A stretch of 64,000 nucleotides of DNA from positions 248,001 to 312,000 of the forward strand of contig NZ_CP054212.1 of the NCBI RefSeq assembly GCF_013285385.1. Reading direction: 5' to 3'. The notes below the pieces were generated by a model. The model was not told the DNA's origin, searched no databases, and saw nothing but the letters and a program-made list of their open reading frames with translations. Position numbers and translations under genes: made by a program. This document shows, piece by piece, positions 42,689 to 52,417 of this stretch. This stretch comes from Paramixta manurensis (lineage in GTDB: Bacteria > Pseudomonadota > Gammaproteobacteria > Enterobacterales > Enterobacteriaceae). The stretch's first letter is position 1; every line of letters starts with the position of its first letter.

Positions 42689-45600
42689 ATGCACTCTGGC
42701 GCCCATTTCGATCCCCAACTCGGGCTGGATATACACACCTATCCGTGGCCGTTGCCAACTCCACATATCGGCATCGTTTTTGATGTTTTCGACTATCTGC
42801 CACTGATTGGCACCACGGTTCACGTCAACAGTATCAAACGCGCCAGCGCTGGAACGAGCGGAATGGCGGTGCATATTCCTGTGGGTGGGGCGTGGCTCCC
42901 ACCACTGCGCGCGCCGGGGGGCCCGCAGATTGACGACGAGCTGTTTATGGGCAGCAAAACCGTCTCGGTGGACGGCGAACCGTTTTCCCGCATTGGTATG
43001 CCGGTACTGAGTTGCAACATTATTGGTCTAATCCCGCCGCTTCGCCTCAAACGTACCACGAAATCGAAACCCCTTTCGCTGACGTTGCCGCTGACCTTTA
43101 ACCTGGCGTTGCCCAATAATGTTATCGTCGGTGGGCCGCCCACTATCAACCTGATGGCGTTATTGATGCGTGCCGGGTTAAGTGGCCTGGGAAAAGGGTT
43201 TAAAAAACTGAAAAAAGGGCCACGGTGGCGGCTGTTTATGCAACGCTTCCGCAAGCTGCGCCAAAAGTTGTTCCGCAATATGGACCCCGGCTTCCTGAAA
43301 TGCAGGGTGTTGCGCGCCGAGCCGGTGGATATTCGCGATGGTAGCGTCAGCTTGGATCAGCTGGATTTCTATCTGCCCGGAAGAGTGCCGCTGGAATGGA
43401 CGCGCAGCTACACCTCATCCAATACAGAAATGGAAGGGGTATGCGGCTACGGCTGGTCAACCCCGGCAGATACCCGCCTTGAGATACTTATTGATGAAGG
43501 TGTTGCCCTGCTGACCCAGGCGGAAGGGATGACGCTGTTTACCGAATTGCCGCGGGCGAATGGCCGTGAACATGCCGTTACCGGCCTGCCGGACGGGAGC
43601 CGTCTGTGGTGTGAAAAGCACGGCGGTGAAGCGTATTGGCGAATCGAACAGGAGAGCGGACCAGAGCTGCATTTCAGCGGTAAACCAGGCGAGCTACCGG
43701 TGTACAAATTGGTGGATCGTAACGGTAATGGCTGGGAATTTGCCTGGAGCGGCAGGAAATTGCAGCACATTCGCGAGTTCAGTCACGCGGGGAGCACCGG
43801 ACGCGAGATCCTCGTTTCTTGGCAAAACGATCGGCTGTTGGCGCTGCGTTTGCGCAATGCGCTGGATGGAGAGATTACCCCGCTTACCCGCTATGAATAT
43901 GATGCAGACAACCAGCTTAGCGCCGAAGTTGATGCGCTTTCGCACCCGCGCCGCTTCTTCTGGCAGCAGCGTTATCTGGTAAGCCATGTGGATCGCAACG
44001 GCCAGGGATTTCATTACCAGTACGATGAAGCTCGGCGGGTGATTCATGCCTGGGGCGATGGCGGCGTTTGGGATTACCGCTTTGCCTGGCACGAGTTGCT
44101 TAATGAAGTGGAAATTTTCGATTCGGCAGGCTATATCTCGCGTATTACCTTTGATGAGAATGGCTTACCGATAGCCGAAATCGATCCTGGCGGCGGCAAT
44201 ACGATCTTTCGCTACGACGATTTTGGACGTACGGCTGAACTGGTGGAACCGGATGGAAGTACCTGGCGTTGGGAGTATGACGAACGGGGGCAGATGGTTG
44301 CCGAACACCTACCGGATGGTAGCATTGTGCAGGCGAGCTACGATGATTGGGGTGAGCTGATTGCGGTAAGTGATGAACAGGGCGCCAACTGGCGTAAGCA
44401 GTTCGATAACTGCGGTAACCTGGTCGCAGAAATTGATCCAACGGGCGTGACGTCGCGTTATCAATATGATGCGTTCGGCCAGTTGAGCTCGTCCTTGGTT
44501 CCTGGTTCTCCGCTAACCCATTATCACTACGATCGTTTCGGTTTTTTAAGCGCTGAACGCCCTGTAGACGGCGGAGTAACCCGCTTTCGTTATTCAGTAC
44601 GCGGTACGTTGCAGGAGCGTATTGACGCCGATGGCGGCATAACCCGCTTCCACTGGGATATGAAAGACCGGCTGGTCGCCACCGTTGACCCGGTGGGAAA
44701 TGAAGTGCGCGTCAGCTATGACCGGGAAGACGAACCGCTGCAATTTATCGACGAGCAGGGGCGCGTGACGCGTTTTCGCTATACCGGCACAGGAATGCTG
44801 GCGGCCAGTGAGACACCGGATGGCGCGGTGTTGGGTTATCAGTACGATGCAGAAGATCGTCTGGTAACGGTAACCAACCAGAATGGTCAACACTGGCAGT
44901 TCACCCGCGATGCGCTGGGCCGTGTCACGGCGGAGAGTGATTACTGGGATCAGATAACGCGCTATGGCTGGGATAGTGCCAGCCGGTTGATCAGCCGCGA
45001 AGATCCGCTCGGTCGTGAGGTTTGCTACGGCTATGACAGCGCGGGACGACTGAGAGAGCGACGTAGCAGCGATACTTTACAGGCGACGTTTCATTATGAT
45101 CCATGCGGACGCATGGTGTTATGCGAAAATCCGTGGCGGCGACTGGCGTGGCGCTACGACAGCGCCGGGCGATTGCTGTGCGAGGAGCAGGACAGTTTCC
45201 AGCTTCGTTACGGCTACGACGAGCGCGGGTTGCTGGTCTCGCGTGAGAGTGACGGCGGCCACCGGGTGCGTTATGGCAGAGATGAACATGGCAGGTTGAG
45301 CGAGGTGCAACTTAATGATGATGCACCTATACGCTTCCGCTACGATGACTGCGGGCGCAAAGTCAGCGAGCAACTTTCCAGCGAGGTTGAGCGCCAATAT
45401 GGCTACGACCATTGCGGACGCTTAACGTCACAGCAGGTGCTGCGAAACGATCTACCACTGTTCGCCAGCGGCTTTGCTTACGATCGCACAGGCAATCTGA
45501 CGCTGCGTGAAGACACCCAGTGGGGCAGCGATCGCTATACCTACAATCCAGTAGGACGTCTGGTGGCGCACACCGCACCGGACGAGGTGCTGCGTCAGTT

Positions 45601-46744
45601 TGTCTATGATGCGGCGGGCAATCAGTTACACACTCAGATCCGCAATGTAGATGACAGTGCAGGCGGCTGGTTCCGCGAAGGACTCCACCAACAGACACGC
45701 TATGTGTTTGACCGCGCTGGCGAATTGCGTCAGCGCATCCATAAGGAGGGTGAAAAAGAGGATTTCATCTGGGATGATAACCGCCAGTTGATTGCTGTTC
45801 GTCAGGGTAATGCGCTGGTGCGTTATGGTTATGATGGTCTGGGAAGACGGGTTTTCAAACAAACCGCCAGTGAAACGCGCTGGTTCTACTGGCAGGAAGA
45901 TGCGCTGGCGGGCGAGGCGGTCACCCTTACACAGGAGCCGCTGGTGGCTCTGAGCATCTTCGATACCGGCGGGCGGCTAAAGCGGCAGAAAGCGCAGGCG
46001 CAAATATTTAACACCATGCGTGAGTATCTCTACTACCCCGGCAGTTTCAGGCCTCTGGCACTATTGACGCAAGAACACGGTCAGAAACAGAGCTGGCACT
46101 ATCACTGCGATCCAAACGGTGCGCCGGTACGGCTGACGTCACCGGGCGGGGAGATTGTCTGGGCGGAGAAAAGTGGCCCATGGGGTGAAAAAGGCGAGAT
46201 CGGTACCTGCCAAATCGATAATCCGTTACGCTTCCAGGGACACTATTTTGATGTCGAAACCGGCCTGCATTACAACCGCCATCGTTATTACGACCCGGTG
46301 ATTGCCGCCTATATCAGCCAGGACCCGCTAGGGCTTACCGGCGGGCTCAATGTTTATGACTACGTGATTGCCCCGCTGACGTGGGTCGATCCTCTCGGCT
46401 TAAAATGCTGGAGTACCGCGCGGCGTCATTATTGGAAAGCTGAAGCTAAAGCTGCGGCGAAAGGGAGTTATTCTCCGGTCAATATGTTACGCATGCGGCT
46501 GGGGCTGGCGCCGCGAATTCGGGTAGAGGAGTACCACTTTAAGACCCGGCGAATCCGAACACGAAATGTGTCACTGGAGCTTAACCACCTGCACTGGCCG
46601 CAACGGTCAGGTAAAAATATCGACCTTCCCTATAACCTGGAGAAGGTGACGCCTTGGGAACATGCCGCAAGGGATCCTTACAGGCACACTGGCTCCCGAT
46701 TGATCAAAATTATTCAGGATGTTGGTAACTATACGGGACACTAA
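42689..46744 (+). CDS. rhs: PAAR-like Rhs-repeat toxin with nuclease-like C-terminal tip
   Basis: A 1351-residue polymorphic toxin. The N-terminus (residues 1-130) is PAAR/DUF4150-like (GTTVHVNSIKRASAGTSGMAVHIP in parts, PGGPQIDDELFMGSKTVSVDG in parts), predicting attachment to the VgrG tip. Residues about 220-1150 are YD/RHS repeats forming the cocoon. The conserved end of the core (GHYFDVETGLHYNRHRYYDP, YISQDPLGL, WVDPLGL with Asp1234) precedes a variable tip of about 113 residues. The tip has LELNHLHWPQRSG, NLEKVTPWEHAARDPYRH, a pattern like His-Asn-His/Endo VII-type nucleases of Rhs and CDI toxins. The ATG at 42689 follows GAGGT; a GTG lies one codon earlier. Confidence 0.9.
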   Translation: MHSGAHFDPQLGLDIHTYPWPLPTPHIGIVFDVFDYLPLIGTTVHVNSIKRASAGTSGMAVHIPVGGAWLPPLRAPGGPQIDDELFMGSKTVSVDGEPFSRIGMPVLSCNIIGLIPPLRLKRTTKSKPLSLTLPLTFNLALPNNVIVGGPPTINLMALLMRAGLSGLGKGFKKLKKGPRWRLFMQRFRKLRQKLFRNMDPGFLKCRVLRAEPVDIRDGSVSLDQLDFYLPGRVPLEWTRSYTSSNTEMEGVCGYGWSTPADTRLEILIDEGVALLTQAEGMTLFTELPRANGREHAVTGLPDGSRLWCEKHGGEAYWRIEQESGPELHFSGKPGELPVYKLVDRNGNGWEFAWSGRKLQHIREFSHAGSTGREILVSWQNDRLLALRLRNALDGEITPLTRYEYDADNQLSAEVDALSHPRRFFWQQRYLVSHVDRNGQGFHYQYDEARRVIHAWGDGGVWDYRFAWHELLNEVEIFDSAGYISRITFDENGLPIAEIDPGGGNTIFRYDDFGRTAELVEPDGSTWRWEYDERGQMVAEHLPDGSIVQASYDDWGELIAVSDEQGANWRKQFDNCGNLVAEIDPTGVTSRYQYDAFGQLSSSLVPGSPLTHYHYDRFGFLSAERPVDGGVTRFRYSVRGTLQERIDADGGITRFHWDMKDRLVATVDPVGNEVRVSYDREDEPLQFIDEQGRVTRFRYTGTGMLAASETPDGAVLGYQYDAEDRLVTVTNQNGQHWQFTRDALGRVTAESDYWDQITRYGWDSASRLISREDPLGREVCYGYDSAGRLRERRSSDTLQATFHYDPCGRMVLCENPWRRLAWRYDSAGRLLCEEQDSFQLRYGYDERGLLVSRESDGGHRVRYGRDEHGRLSEVQLNDDAPIRFRYDDCGRKVSEQLSSEVERQYGYDHCGRLTSQQVLRNDLPLFASGFAYDRTGNLTLREDTQWGSDRYTYNPVGRLVAHTAPDEVLRQFVYDAAGNQLHTQIRNVDDSAGGWFREGLHQQTRYVFDRAGELRQRIHKEGEKEDFIWDDNRQLIAVRQGNALVRYGYDGLGRRVFKQTASETRWFYWQEDALAGEAVTLTQEPLVALSIFDTGGRLKRQKAQAQIFNTMREYLYYPGSFRPLALLTQEHGQKQSWHYHCDPNGAPVRLTSPGGEIVWAEKSGPWGEKGEIGTCQIDNPLRFQGHYFDVETGLHYNRHRYYDPVIAAYISQDPLGLTGGLNVYDYVIAPLTWVDPLGLKCWSTARRHYWKAEAKAAAKGSYSPVNMLRMRLGLAPRIRVEEYHFKTRRIRTRNVSLELNHLHWPQRSGKNIDLPYNLEKVTPWEHAARDPYRHTGSRLIKIIQDVGNYTGH

Positions 46745-46746
46745 AT

Positions 46747-47172
46747 ATGACACTTAATGATTTCATGCATACTGAAAGCTACGAAGAATATCTGGATGCA
46801 CTGGATCGGGTCCTGCCGGAAAAAATTGACCGCGTGACACCGATTCATGACTTCATTATTGAAGTGGATAATGAGTCTTTACAGCAGGCGAAGGTGAGCC
46901 TTGATGCGCTGGATGAGCTAATAAAAAATGACCGTGACAAAACCATCAACTGGATAGTAAAAAAGAATGACGCCTATTTAGAATCCGGCGGTGAAGATAA
47001 CATCGTTAATAATGCTCCGCAGATTAATTTCCCGATTGGACATTTAATTGAGTATTACCTGTTAGCGTATCATCCTGATGGTCTGGTTGCTTATATCAAA
47101 GCAATAGGTATTCCAGGCGCAAAGAAGTATGCGAAAGAACTCAATGAGCTTTATGCAAGAATAAGTGGGTGA
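46747..47172 (+). CDS. Putative Rhs immunity protein
   Basis: A 141-residue acidic cytoplasmic protein starting 2 nt after the rhs stop. It has no signal peptide and is mostly helical by eye (YEEYLDALDRVLPEKIDR, LDALDELIKNDRDKTINW). No family is recognised, but the position directly after the variable tip is where the cognate immunity gene is always found. Cytoplasmic location fits a nuclease toxin. It is followed by a spacer and terminator, so it ends the module. Confidence 0.75.
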   Translation: MTLNDFMHTESYEEYLDALDRVLPEKIDRVTPIHDFIIEVDNESLQQAKVSLDALDELIKNDRDKTINWIVKKNDAYLESGGEDNIVNNAPQINFPIGHLIEYYLLAYHPDGLVAYIKAIGIPGAKKYAKELNELYARISG

Positions 47173-47229
47173 GGGCAACCGTACGAAAAATAAGATCCTC
47201 GTGTGGTCGGGTACGTTAGCCTACCAGCA

Positions 47230-47266
<37 letters not shown>

Positions 47267-47296
47267 TAGGTGATATTCTCACCGCAACATATAAAT

Positions 47297-47320
47297 AGCG
47301 CGGCTTCTGCCGCGCTTTTT
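47297..47320 (+). terminator. Rho-independent terminator of the vgrG2-rhs module
   Basis: Eight-base stem AGCGCGGC / GCCGCGCT with a TTCT loop followed by T5, about 125 bp after the immunity gene stop. Confidence 0.85.
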
Positions 47321-47343
47321 CTCGTCATCGCCCTGAAATCTTC

Positions 47344-47404
47344 CTGTCATCTGGCGGTTATCTCTCTGTCATTTTCCCGTGTCATGTTACGTCGCGAACA
47401 TAAA
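47344..47404 (+). promoter_or_regulatory. Pho boxes and promoter of the ugp operon
   Basis: CTGTCAT (47344-47350), CGGTTAT (47355-47361) and CTGTCAT (47366-47372) are direct repeats phased at 11 bp as in PhoB binding sites; a further GTGTCAT lies at 47379-47385. A -10-like CATAAA at 47399-47404 follows with no good -35, as expected for PhoB activation. It predicts induction under phosphate starvation. Confidence 0.85.
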
Positions 47405-47447
47405 ATGCGTGAAATCGCGCGTACCTACAATGACACAGGAAACCGAT

Positions 47448-48767
47448 ATGTCCTCTTTCACATTGCGTCATACCTTGCCTGGCGTAGTTCTGGGGCTGGC
47501 AATCAGCGGCCAGGCGCTGGCTGTCACCGAAATACCGTTCTGGCATTCGATGGAAGGTGAGTTAGGGAAAGAAGTTGACTCTTTGGCACAACGTTTTAAC
47601 CAGGCACATCCCGATTACAAAGTGGTTCCGGCCTATAAAGGTAACTATGAGCAAAGCCTGGCGGCGGGTATCGCTGCCGTGCGCACCGGTAAAGCACCGG
47701 CGATCTTGCAGGTTTATGAAGTCGGAACCGCAACCATGATGGCGTCAAAGGCGATTGAGCCGGTCTGGCAAGTCTTCAAAGATGCCGGGATCCCGTTTGA
47801 TGAGTCACAATTTGTGCCGACGATTTCCGGTTACTACAGCGATGCACAGAACGGACACCTGTTATCTCAGCCTTTTAATAGCTCAACGCCCGTGCTGTAT
47901 TACAACAAAGACGCCTTTAAGAAAGCCGGTTTAGACCCGGAGCAGCCGCCAAAAACCTGGCAGGATCTGGCGAAAGACGCCGCCGCCTTACGTAAAGCGG
48001 GGCTAAGCTGCGGCTATGCCAGCGGCTGGCAAGGATGGATTCAGATAGAAAACTTTAGTGCCTGGCATGCGTTGCCGGTCGCCAGCGAAAATAACGGTTT
48101 TAACGGCACTAACGCGGTGCTGGAGTTCAATAAACCGATTCAGGTTCGTCATATCCAGATGCTGGAAGAGATGAACAAAAAAGGGGACTTCACCTATTAC
48201 GGTCGTAAAGATGAGTCTACCGCTAAGTTTTATAACGGCGACTGTGGCATGACGACCGCTTCCTCCGGTTCGCTGGCGGATATTCGTCATTACGCCAAAT
48301 TTAACTATGGCGTCGGGATGATGCCTTACGACGCGACGGTGCCGAACGCGCCGCAAAACGCCATTATCGGCGGCGCCAGTTTGTGGGTGATGAAAGGTAA
48401 AGATGCGGCGACCTATAAAGGCGTGGCTGAATTTATGCAGTTCTTAATGCAACCGGAGATTGCCGCCGAGTGGCATCAGAAAACCGGCTATTTGCCGATT
48501 ACTACCGCCGCGTATGATTTGACACGCCAACAAGGGTATTACGACAAAAATCCAGGTGCGGATATTGCGACGCGCCAAATGCTGAATAAGCCGCCGTTAC
48601 CGTTCACCAAAGGCTTGCGCCTCGGCAATATGCCGCAAATCCGTACCATTGTGGATGAGGAACTGGAGAGCGTCTGGAACGGCAATAAAACGCCGCAGGC
48701 CGCATTGGATGCCTCGGTGGAGCGTGGTAATGCCTTGCTACGCCGTTTTCAGCAGCAAGTGAAATAA
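47448..48767 (+). CDS. ugpB: sn-Glycerol-3-phosphate periplasmic binding protein
   Basis: A 439-residue exported receptor for glycerol-3-phosphate and glycerophosphodiesters. The signal peptide ends near ALA-VTEIPFW, and HSMEGELGKEVDSLAQRFN, YKGNYEQSLAAGIAA and APAILQVYEVGTATMMASKA (in parts) match UgpB. The ATG at 47448 follows AGGAAA; the longer upstream frame runs through the Pho-box promoter and is rejected. It is the first gene of ugpBAECQ. Confidence 0.97.
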   Translation: MSSFTLRHTLPGVVLGLAISGQALAVTEIPFWHSMEGELGKEVDSLAQRFNQAHPDYKVVPAYKGNYEQSLAAGIAAVRTGKAPAILQVYEVGTATMMASKAIEPVWQVFKDAGIPFDESQFVPTISGYYSDAQNGHLLSQPFNSSTPVLYYNKDAFKKAGLDPEQPPKTWQDLAKDAAALRKAGLSCGYASGWQGWIQIENFSAWHALPVASENNGFNGTNAVLEFNKPIQVRHIQMLEEMNKKGDFTYYGRKDESTAKFYNGDCGMTTASSGSLADIRHYAKFNYGVGMMPYDATVPNAPQNAIIGGASLWVMKGKDAATYKGVAEFMQFLMQPEIAAEWHQKTGYLPITTAAYDLTRQQGYYDKNPGADIATRQMLNKPPLPFTKGLRLGNMPQIRTIVDEELESVWNGNKTPQAALDASVERGNALLRRFQQQVK

Positions 48768-48824
48768 TCTTGTCCGGGCTGGTTAATCCAGCCCTTTTTC
48801 ACGTTTTGCCCGGAGCCCGCGTTT

Positions 48825-49712
48825 ATGTCTTCACCGCGTCCCGTTTTTCGTACCAGCGCGTTGCCTTATCTGTTGGTGTTGCCGCAACTGCTGATTACCC
48901 TGATTTTCTTTATCTGGCCCGCGGGGGAAGCGTTGTGGTATTCGGTGCAAAGCGTCGATCCGTTTGGCCTGTCCAGCACCTTTGTTGGGTTGGAGAATTT
49001 TATCCGCCTGTTTTCGGATGAGTATTATCTCGCTTCATTTCGCACCACGCTTATTTTTAGCGGGCTGGTCACGGTTTGTGGCTTGGGGATTTCACTCTTT
49101 TTCGCCGCCTTGGTCGATTATGTGATACGGCTAAAACGCGTCTACCAAACGCTGCTTTTATTGCCCTACGCGGTGGCACCAGCAATTGCCGCCGTCTTGT
49201 GGATGTTCTTATTTAACCCCGGCATGGGGTTAATCACCCATGCGCTGACGCAAATGGGATACAACTGGAACCACGCGCAAAATAGTGGCCAGGCGATGTT
49301 TCTGGTGGTGCTGGCCTCGGTATGGCAGCAAATCAGCTACAACTTCTTGTTCTTCTTTGCCGCTCTGCAATCCATTCCGCGTTCGCTGGTTGAAGCTGCC
49401 GCGATTGACGGGGCCGGGCCGGTACGGCGGTTTTTTAATCTCTCATTGCCTTTAATTACGCCCGTGAGCTTCTTTCTGCTGGTGGTCAACTTAGTCTATG
49501 CCTTCTTCGACACCTTTCCGGTCATTGATGCCGCGACGCAGGGCGGCCCGGTGCAGGCCACCACTACCTTGATCTACAAAATTTATCGGGAAGGTTTTGC
49601 CGGGCTCGATCTTTCCGCCTCGGCTGCCCAGTCGGTGGTGCTGATGTTATTAGTGATTGTGCTCACTGTGGCGCAGTTTCGCTATGTAGAACGTAAGGTG
49701 CGTTACCAATGA
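48825..49712 (+). CDS. ugpA: sn-Glycerol-3-phosphate ABC transporter permease UgpA
   Basis: A 295-residue permease with six membrane segments. RVYQTLLLLPYAVAPAIAAVLW (in parts) and the coupling loop EAAAIDGAGPVRRFFNLSLPLITP are typical of UgpA. Its last bases overlap ugpE (ATGA). Confidence 0.96.
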   Translation: MSSPRPVFRTSALPYLLVLPQLLITLIFFIWPAGEALWYSVQSVDPFGLSSTFVGLENFIRLFSDEYYLASFRTTLIFSGLVTVCGLGISLFFAALVDYVIRLKRVYQTLLLLPYAVAPAIAAVLWMFLFNPGMGLITHALTQMGYNWNHAQNSGQAMFLVVLASVWQQISYNFLFFFAALQSIPRSLVEAAAIDGAGPVRRFFNLSLPLITPVSFFLLVVNLVYAFFDTFPVIDAATQGGPVQATTTLIYKIYREGFAGLDLSASAAQSVVLMLLVIVLTVAQFRYVERKVRYQ

Positions 49713-50554
49713 TTGAACATCGTCGCGGGCTGGATATTTTTAGCCATACGCTGCTGGTTTTGGGGGTGTTGTCGATTCTGTTCCCGCTGTATGTCGCGTT
49801 TGTCGCCGCCACGCTGGATAACCAACAGGTTTTTCAGGTGCCGATGACGCTGGTACCGGGCAACAGCCTATGGCACAACATCCAAACCATCTGGCAACAG
49901 GGCGTTAGCGCCAATAGCGCTCCGTTAAGCGTGTTGCTGTTGAATAGCACGGTAATGGCGCTGGGGATCACTATCGGGAAAATTACCGTTTCGATCCTTT
50001 CGGCCTTTGCGCTGGTTTGGTTTCGTTTTCCATTACGTAATCTCTTCTTTTGGCTGATTTTCATCACGTTAATGCTGCCGGTGGAGGTGCGAATTTTTCC
50101 GACGGTAGAGGTGATCGCCAATCTACATATGCTGGACAGCTATAGCGGATTGACGCTGCCGTTAATGGCATCGGCAACCGCGACCTTTTTGTTTCGTCAG
50201 TTTTTTATGTCGTTGCCGGACGAGTTGATTGACGCCGCGCGTATTGATGGCGCCAGCCCTATGCGCTTCTTCCGCGATGTGGTGCTGCCCTTATCACGCA
50301 CTAATTTAGCGGCGCTATTCGTGATCACCTTTATCTATGGCTGGAACCAGTATTTGTGGCCGATTCTGGTCACCAGCGAAGCGAGTAAGGGCACCGCAGT
50401 GGCCGGTATTCGCAGCATGATCGCCTCTGGCGAAGGCACCACGCAATGGAACTTAGTGATGGCGGCAATGCTGCTGACGTTAATCCCGCCGGTAGTGGTG
50501 GTGATGGTAATGCAACGCGCGTTTGTGCGTGGGTTGGTTGAGAGCGAGAAATAA
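49709..50554 (+). CDS. ugpE: sn-Glycerol-3-phosphate ABC transporter permease UgpE
   Basis: A 281-residue permease partnering UgpA: MLPVEVRIFPTVEVIANLHMLDSY (in parts) and the coupling loop DAARIDGASPMRFFRDVVLPLS are diagnostic. It overlaps ugpA by 4 nt and precedes ugpC by 3 nt. Confidence 0.96.
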   Translation: MIEHRRGLDIFSHTLLVLGVLSILFPLYVAFVAATLDNQQVFQVPMTLVPGNSLWHNIQTIWQQGVSANSAPLSVLLLNSTVMALGITIGKITVSILSAFALVWFRFPLRNLFFWLIFITLMLPVEVRIFPTVEVIANLHMLDSYSGLTLPLMASATATFLFRQFFMSLPDELIDAARIDGASPMRFFRDVVLPLSRTNLAALFVITFIYGWNQYLWPILVTSEASKGTAVAGIRSMIASGEGTTQWNLVMAAMLLTLIPPVVVVMVMQRAFVRGLVESEK

Positions 50555-50557
50555 ACG

Positions 50558-51631
50558 ATGGCAGGCGTACGATTACAGGCGGTAACTAAGTCGTGGGATG
50601 GTAAGCATCAGGTGATTCAGCCATTAGATGTGACAATTCGCGACGGCGAATTTATGGTGATGGTTGGGCCGTCCGGCTGTGGTAAATCAACGCTACTGCG
50701 CATGGTTGCCGGGCTGGAGCGCGTGACCTCTGGTGACATCTGGATTGATTCACAGCGGGTGACTGAGCTGGAACCGAAAGATCGCGGCATTGCGATGGTA
50801 TTTCAGAATTATGCCCTCTATCCACATATGACGGTGGAAGAGAATATGGCTTACGGCTTGAAAATTCGTGGTATGGGCAAAGCGCAAATTCGTCAGCGGG
50901 TGTTGGAGGCGGCACGTAGCCTGGAATTGGACGCGTTACTCGCCCGCCGCCCGCGTGAACTGTCCGGCGGTCAGCGCCAGCGTGTCGCGATGGGGCGCGC
51001 CATTGTACGCGAACCGGCGGTGTTTTTATTTGATGAGCCGCTGTCTAACCTGGATGCGCGCTTGCGCGTGCAGATGCGACTTGAGCTGCAGCAATTGCAT
51101 CGTCGTTTGAACACCACTAGTCTGTACGTTACGCACGATCAGGTCGAAGCGATGACGCTGGCGCAGCGAGTGATGGTGATGAATAAAGGCGTACTTGAAC
51201 AATTAGGTACGCCGGTCGAGGTTTATGAAAAACCGGCCACGCGTTTTGTTGCCAGTTTTATTGGTTCACCGGCGATGAATCTGCTTGAAGGCGGGTTAAA
51301 TGATGACGGCAGCGGTTTTTTGGTCAGCGACACTCTCGTGTTGCCGCTGGCGAATGCCAGAGCCGGGTGGGCGAATCGGCGCTTGACGCTGGGTATCCGT
51401 CCCGAGCATATTCAACTCTCCACGCGTGAAGCAGGCGGTGTTCCGCTGGTGGTGGATACGCTGGAGATTTTAGGCGCGGATAATTTGGCGCATGGCAGGT
51501 GGGGGCAGAATGCGGTGGTGGTCAGGTTGCCGCATATAACCCGCCCGGTGCCGGGCAGTACGTTGTGGCTGTCGCTGCCGGATAACGCGCTACACTTTTT
51601 CGATTCTACTCATGGAATGCGTCTTGAATGA
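50558..51631 (+). CDS. ugpC: sn-Glycerol-3-phosphate ABC transporter ATPase UgpC
   Basis: A 357-residue ATPase: Walker A GPSGCGKST, MVFQNYALYPHMTVEEN, signature LSGGQRQRVAMGRAIV, Walker B FLFDEPLSNLD, VTHDQVEAMTLA, and a C-terminal regulatory OB-fold domain (RRLTLGIRPEHIQL). Its stop overlaps the ugpQ start. Confidence 0.97.
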   Translation: MAGVRLQAVTKSWDGKHQVIQPLDVTIRDGEFMVMVGPSGCGKSTLLRMVAGLERVTSGDIWIDSQRVTELEPKDRGIAMVFQNYALYPHMTVEENMAYGLKIRGMGKAQIRQRVLEAARSLELDALLARRPRELSGGQRQRVAMGRAIVREPAVFLFDEPLSNLDARLRVQMRLELQQLHRRLNTTSLYVTHDQVEAMTLAQRVMVMNKGVLEQLGTPVEVYEKPATRFVASFIGSPAMNLLEGGLNDDGSGFLVSDTLVLPLANARAGWANRRLTLGIRPEHIQLSTREAGGVPLVVDTLEILGADNLAHGRWGQNAVVVRLPHITRPVPGSTLWLSLPDNALHFFDSTHGMRLE

Positions 51632-52371
51632 CTAGCCAAGTTTGGCCTTATCCAAAGATTGTCGCCCATCGCGGCGGCGGAAAGCTGGCGCCGGAAAACA
51701 CTCTCGCCGCCATTGATGTTGGCGCGCATTACGGTCATACCATGATTGAGTTTGATGCCAAACTCTCTCAGGATAATCAGATCTTTTTACTGCATGATGA
51801 TACGCTCAATCGCACCAGTAACGGCCGGGGCGTGGCTGGTGAATTGCCGTGGCAAAGGCTGGTACAACTGGATGCCGGCGGTTGGTTTAACCCGCGCTTT
51901 CAGCATGAACGTTTACCGCTCTTATCCGAGGTAGCCGATCGCTGCCGTCAGCATGGCATGATGGCCAATATTGAGATCAAACCCACTACCGGTCAGGAAC
52001 AAGAAACCGGGCGGGCGGTGGCGTTGGCGGCACGCGAGCTTTGGCAAGGGCAGACGGCGCCTTTACTCTCCTCTTTCTCTTATGCGGCGTTAGAGTCGGC
52101 GATGCAGGCCGCTCCGGAGTTACCGCGTGGATTGCTGTTAGAGAAGTGGCAAGCGGATTGGCGAGAGATGACCGAACGGCTTGAATGTGTCTCCATCCAT
52201 TTAAATTATCGGGTACTGAATGCCGCCCGCATTGCGCAGCTAAAGCAGGCCGGGCTGCGCATTCTGGTGTATACCGTTAACCGCCCGGAACGTGCACGAA
52301 GCTTATTAGAACAGGGTGTTGATGCCATCTGTACCGATCGCATCGATACCATTGGCCCCGATTTTAGCTAG
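51628..52371 (+). CDS. ugpQ: Glycerophosphodiester phosphodiesterase UgpQ
   Basis: A 247-residue cytoplasmic enzyme that cleaves glycerophosphodiesters imported by UgpBAEC to glycerol-3-phosphate and an alcohol. The GDPD motifs VAHRGGGKLAPENTLAA (catalytic His and Arg), EFDAKLSQD, LHDDTLNRTSNGRG and the C-terminal VYTVN..AICTDR are complete. The ATG overlaps the ugpC stop. Confidence 0.97.
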   Translation: MTSQVWPYPKIVAHRGGGKLAPENTLAAIDVGAHYGHTMIEFDAKLSQDNQIFLLHDDTLNRTSNGRGVAGELPWQRLVQLDAGGWFNPRFQHERLPLLSEVADRCRQHGMMANIEIKPTTGQEQETGRAVALAARELWQGQTAPLLSSFSYAALESAMQAAPELPRGLLLEKWQADWREMTERLECVSIHLNYRVLNAARIAQLKQAGLRILVYTVNRPERARSLLEQGVDAICTDRIDTIGPDFS

Positions 52372-52381
52372 CCTCCTCCTG

Positions 52382-52410
52382 ACGATGCCGACAGAAAAGT
52401 CCGGCATCGT
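52382..52410. terminator. Hairpin between convergent ugpQ and yhhA
   Basis: Nine-base stem ACGATGCCG / CGGCATCGT with an 11-nt loop in the 46 bp between the two stops. The T runs are poor, so it is probably a shared 3'-end structure. Confidence 0.6.
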
Positions 52411-52417
52411 ACCCTGT

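Noticed and set aside
43300..46300. Repetitive DNA suggesting tandem duplications
   Set aside because: This is the YD/RHS repeat region of one intact Rhs protein.
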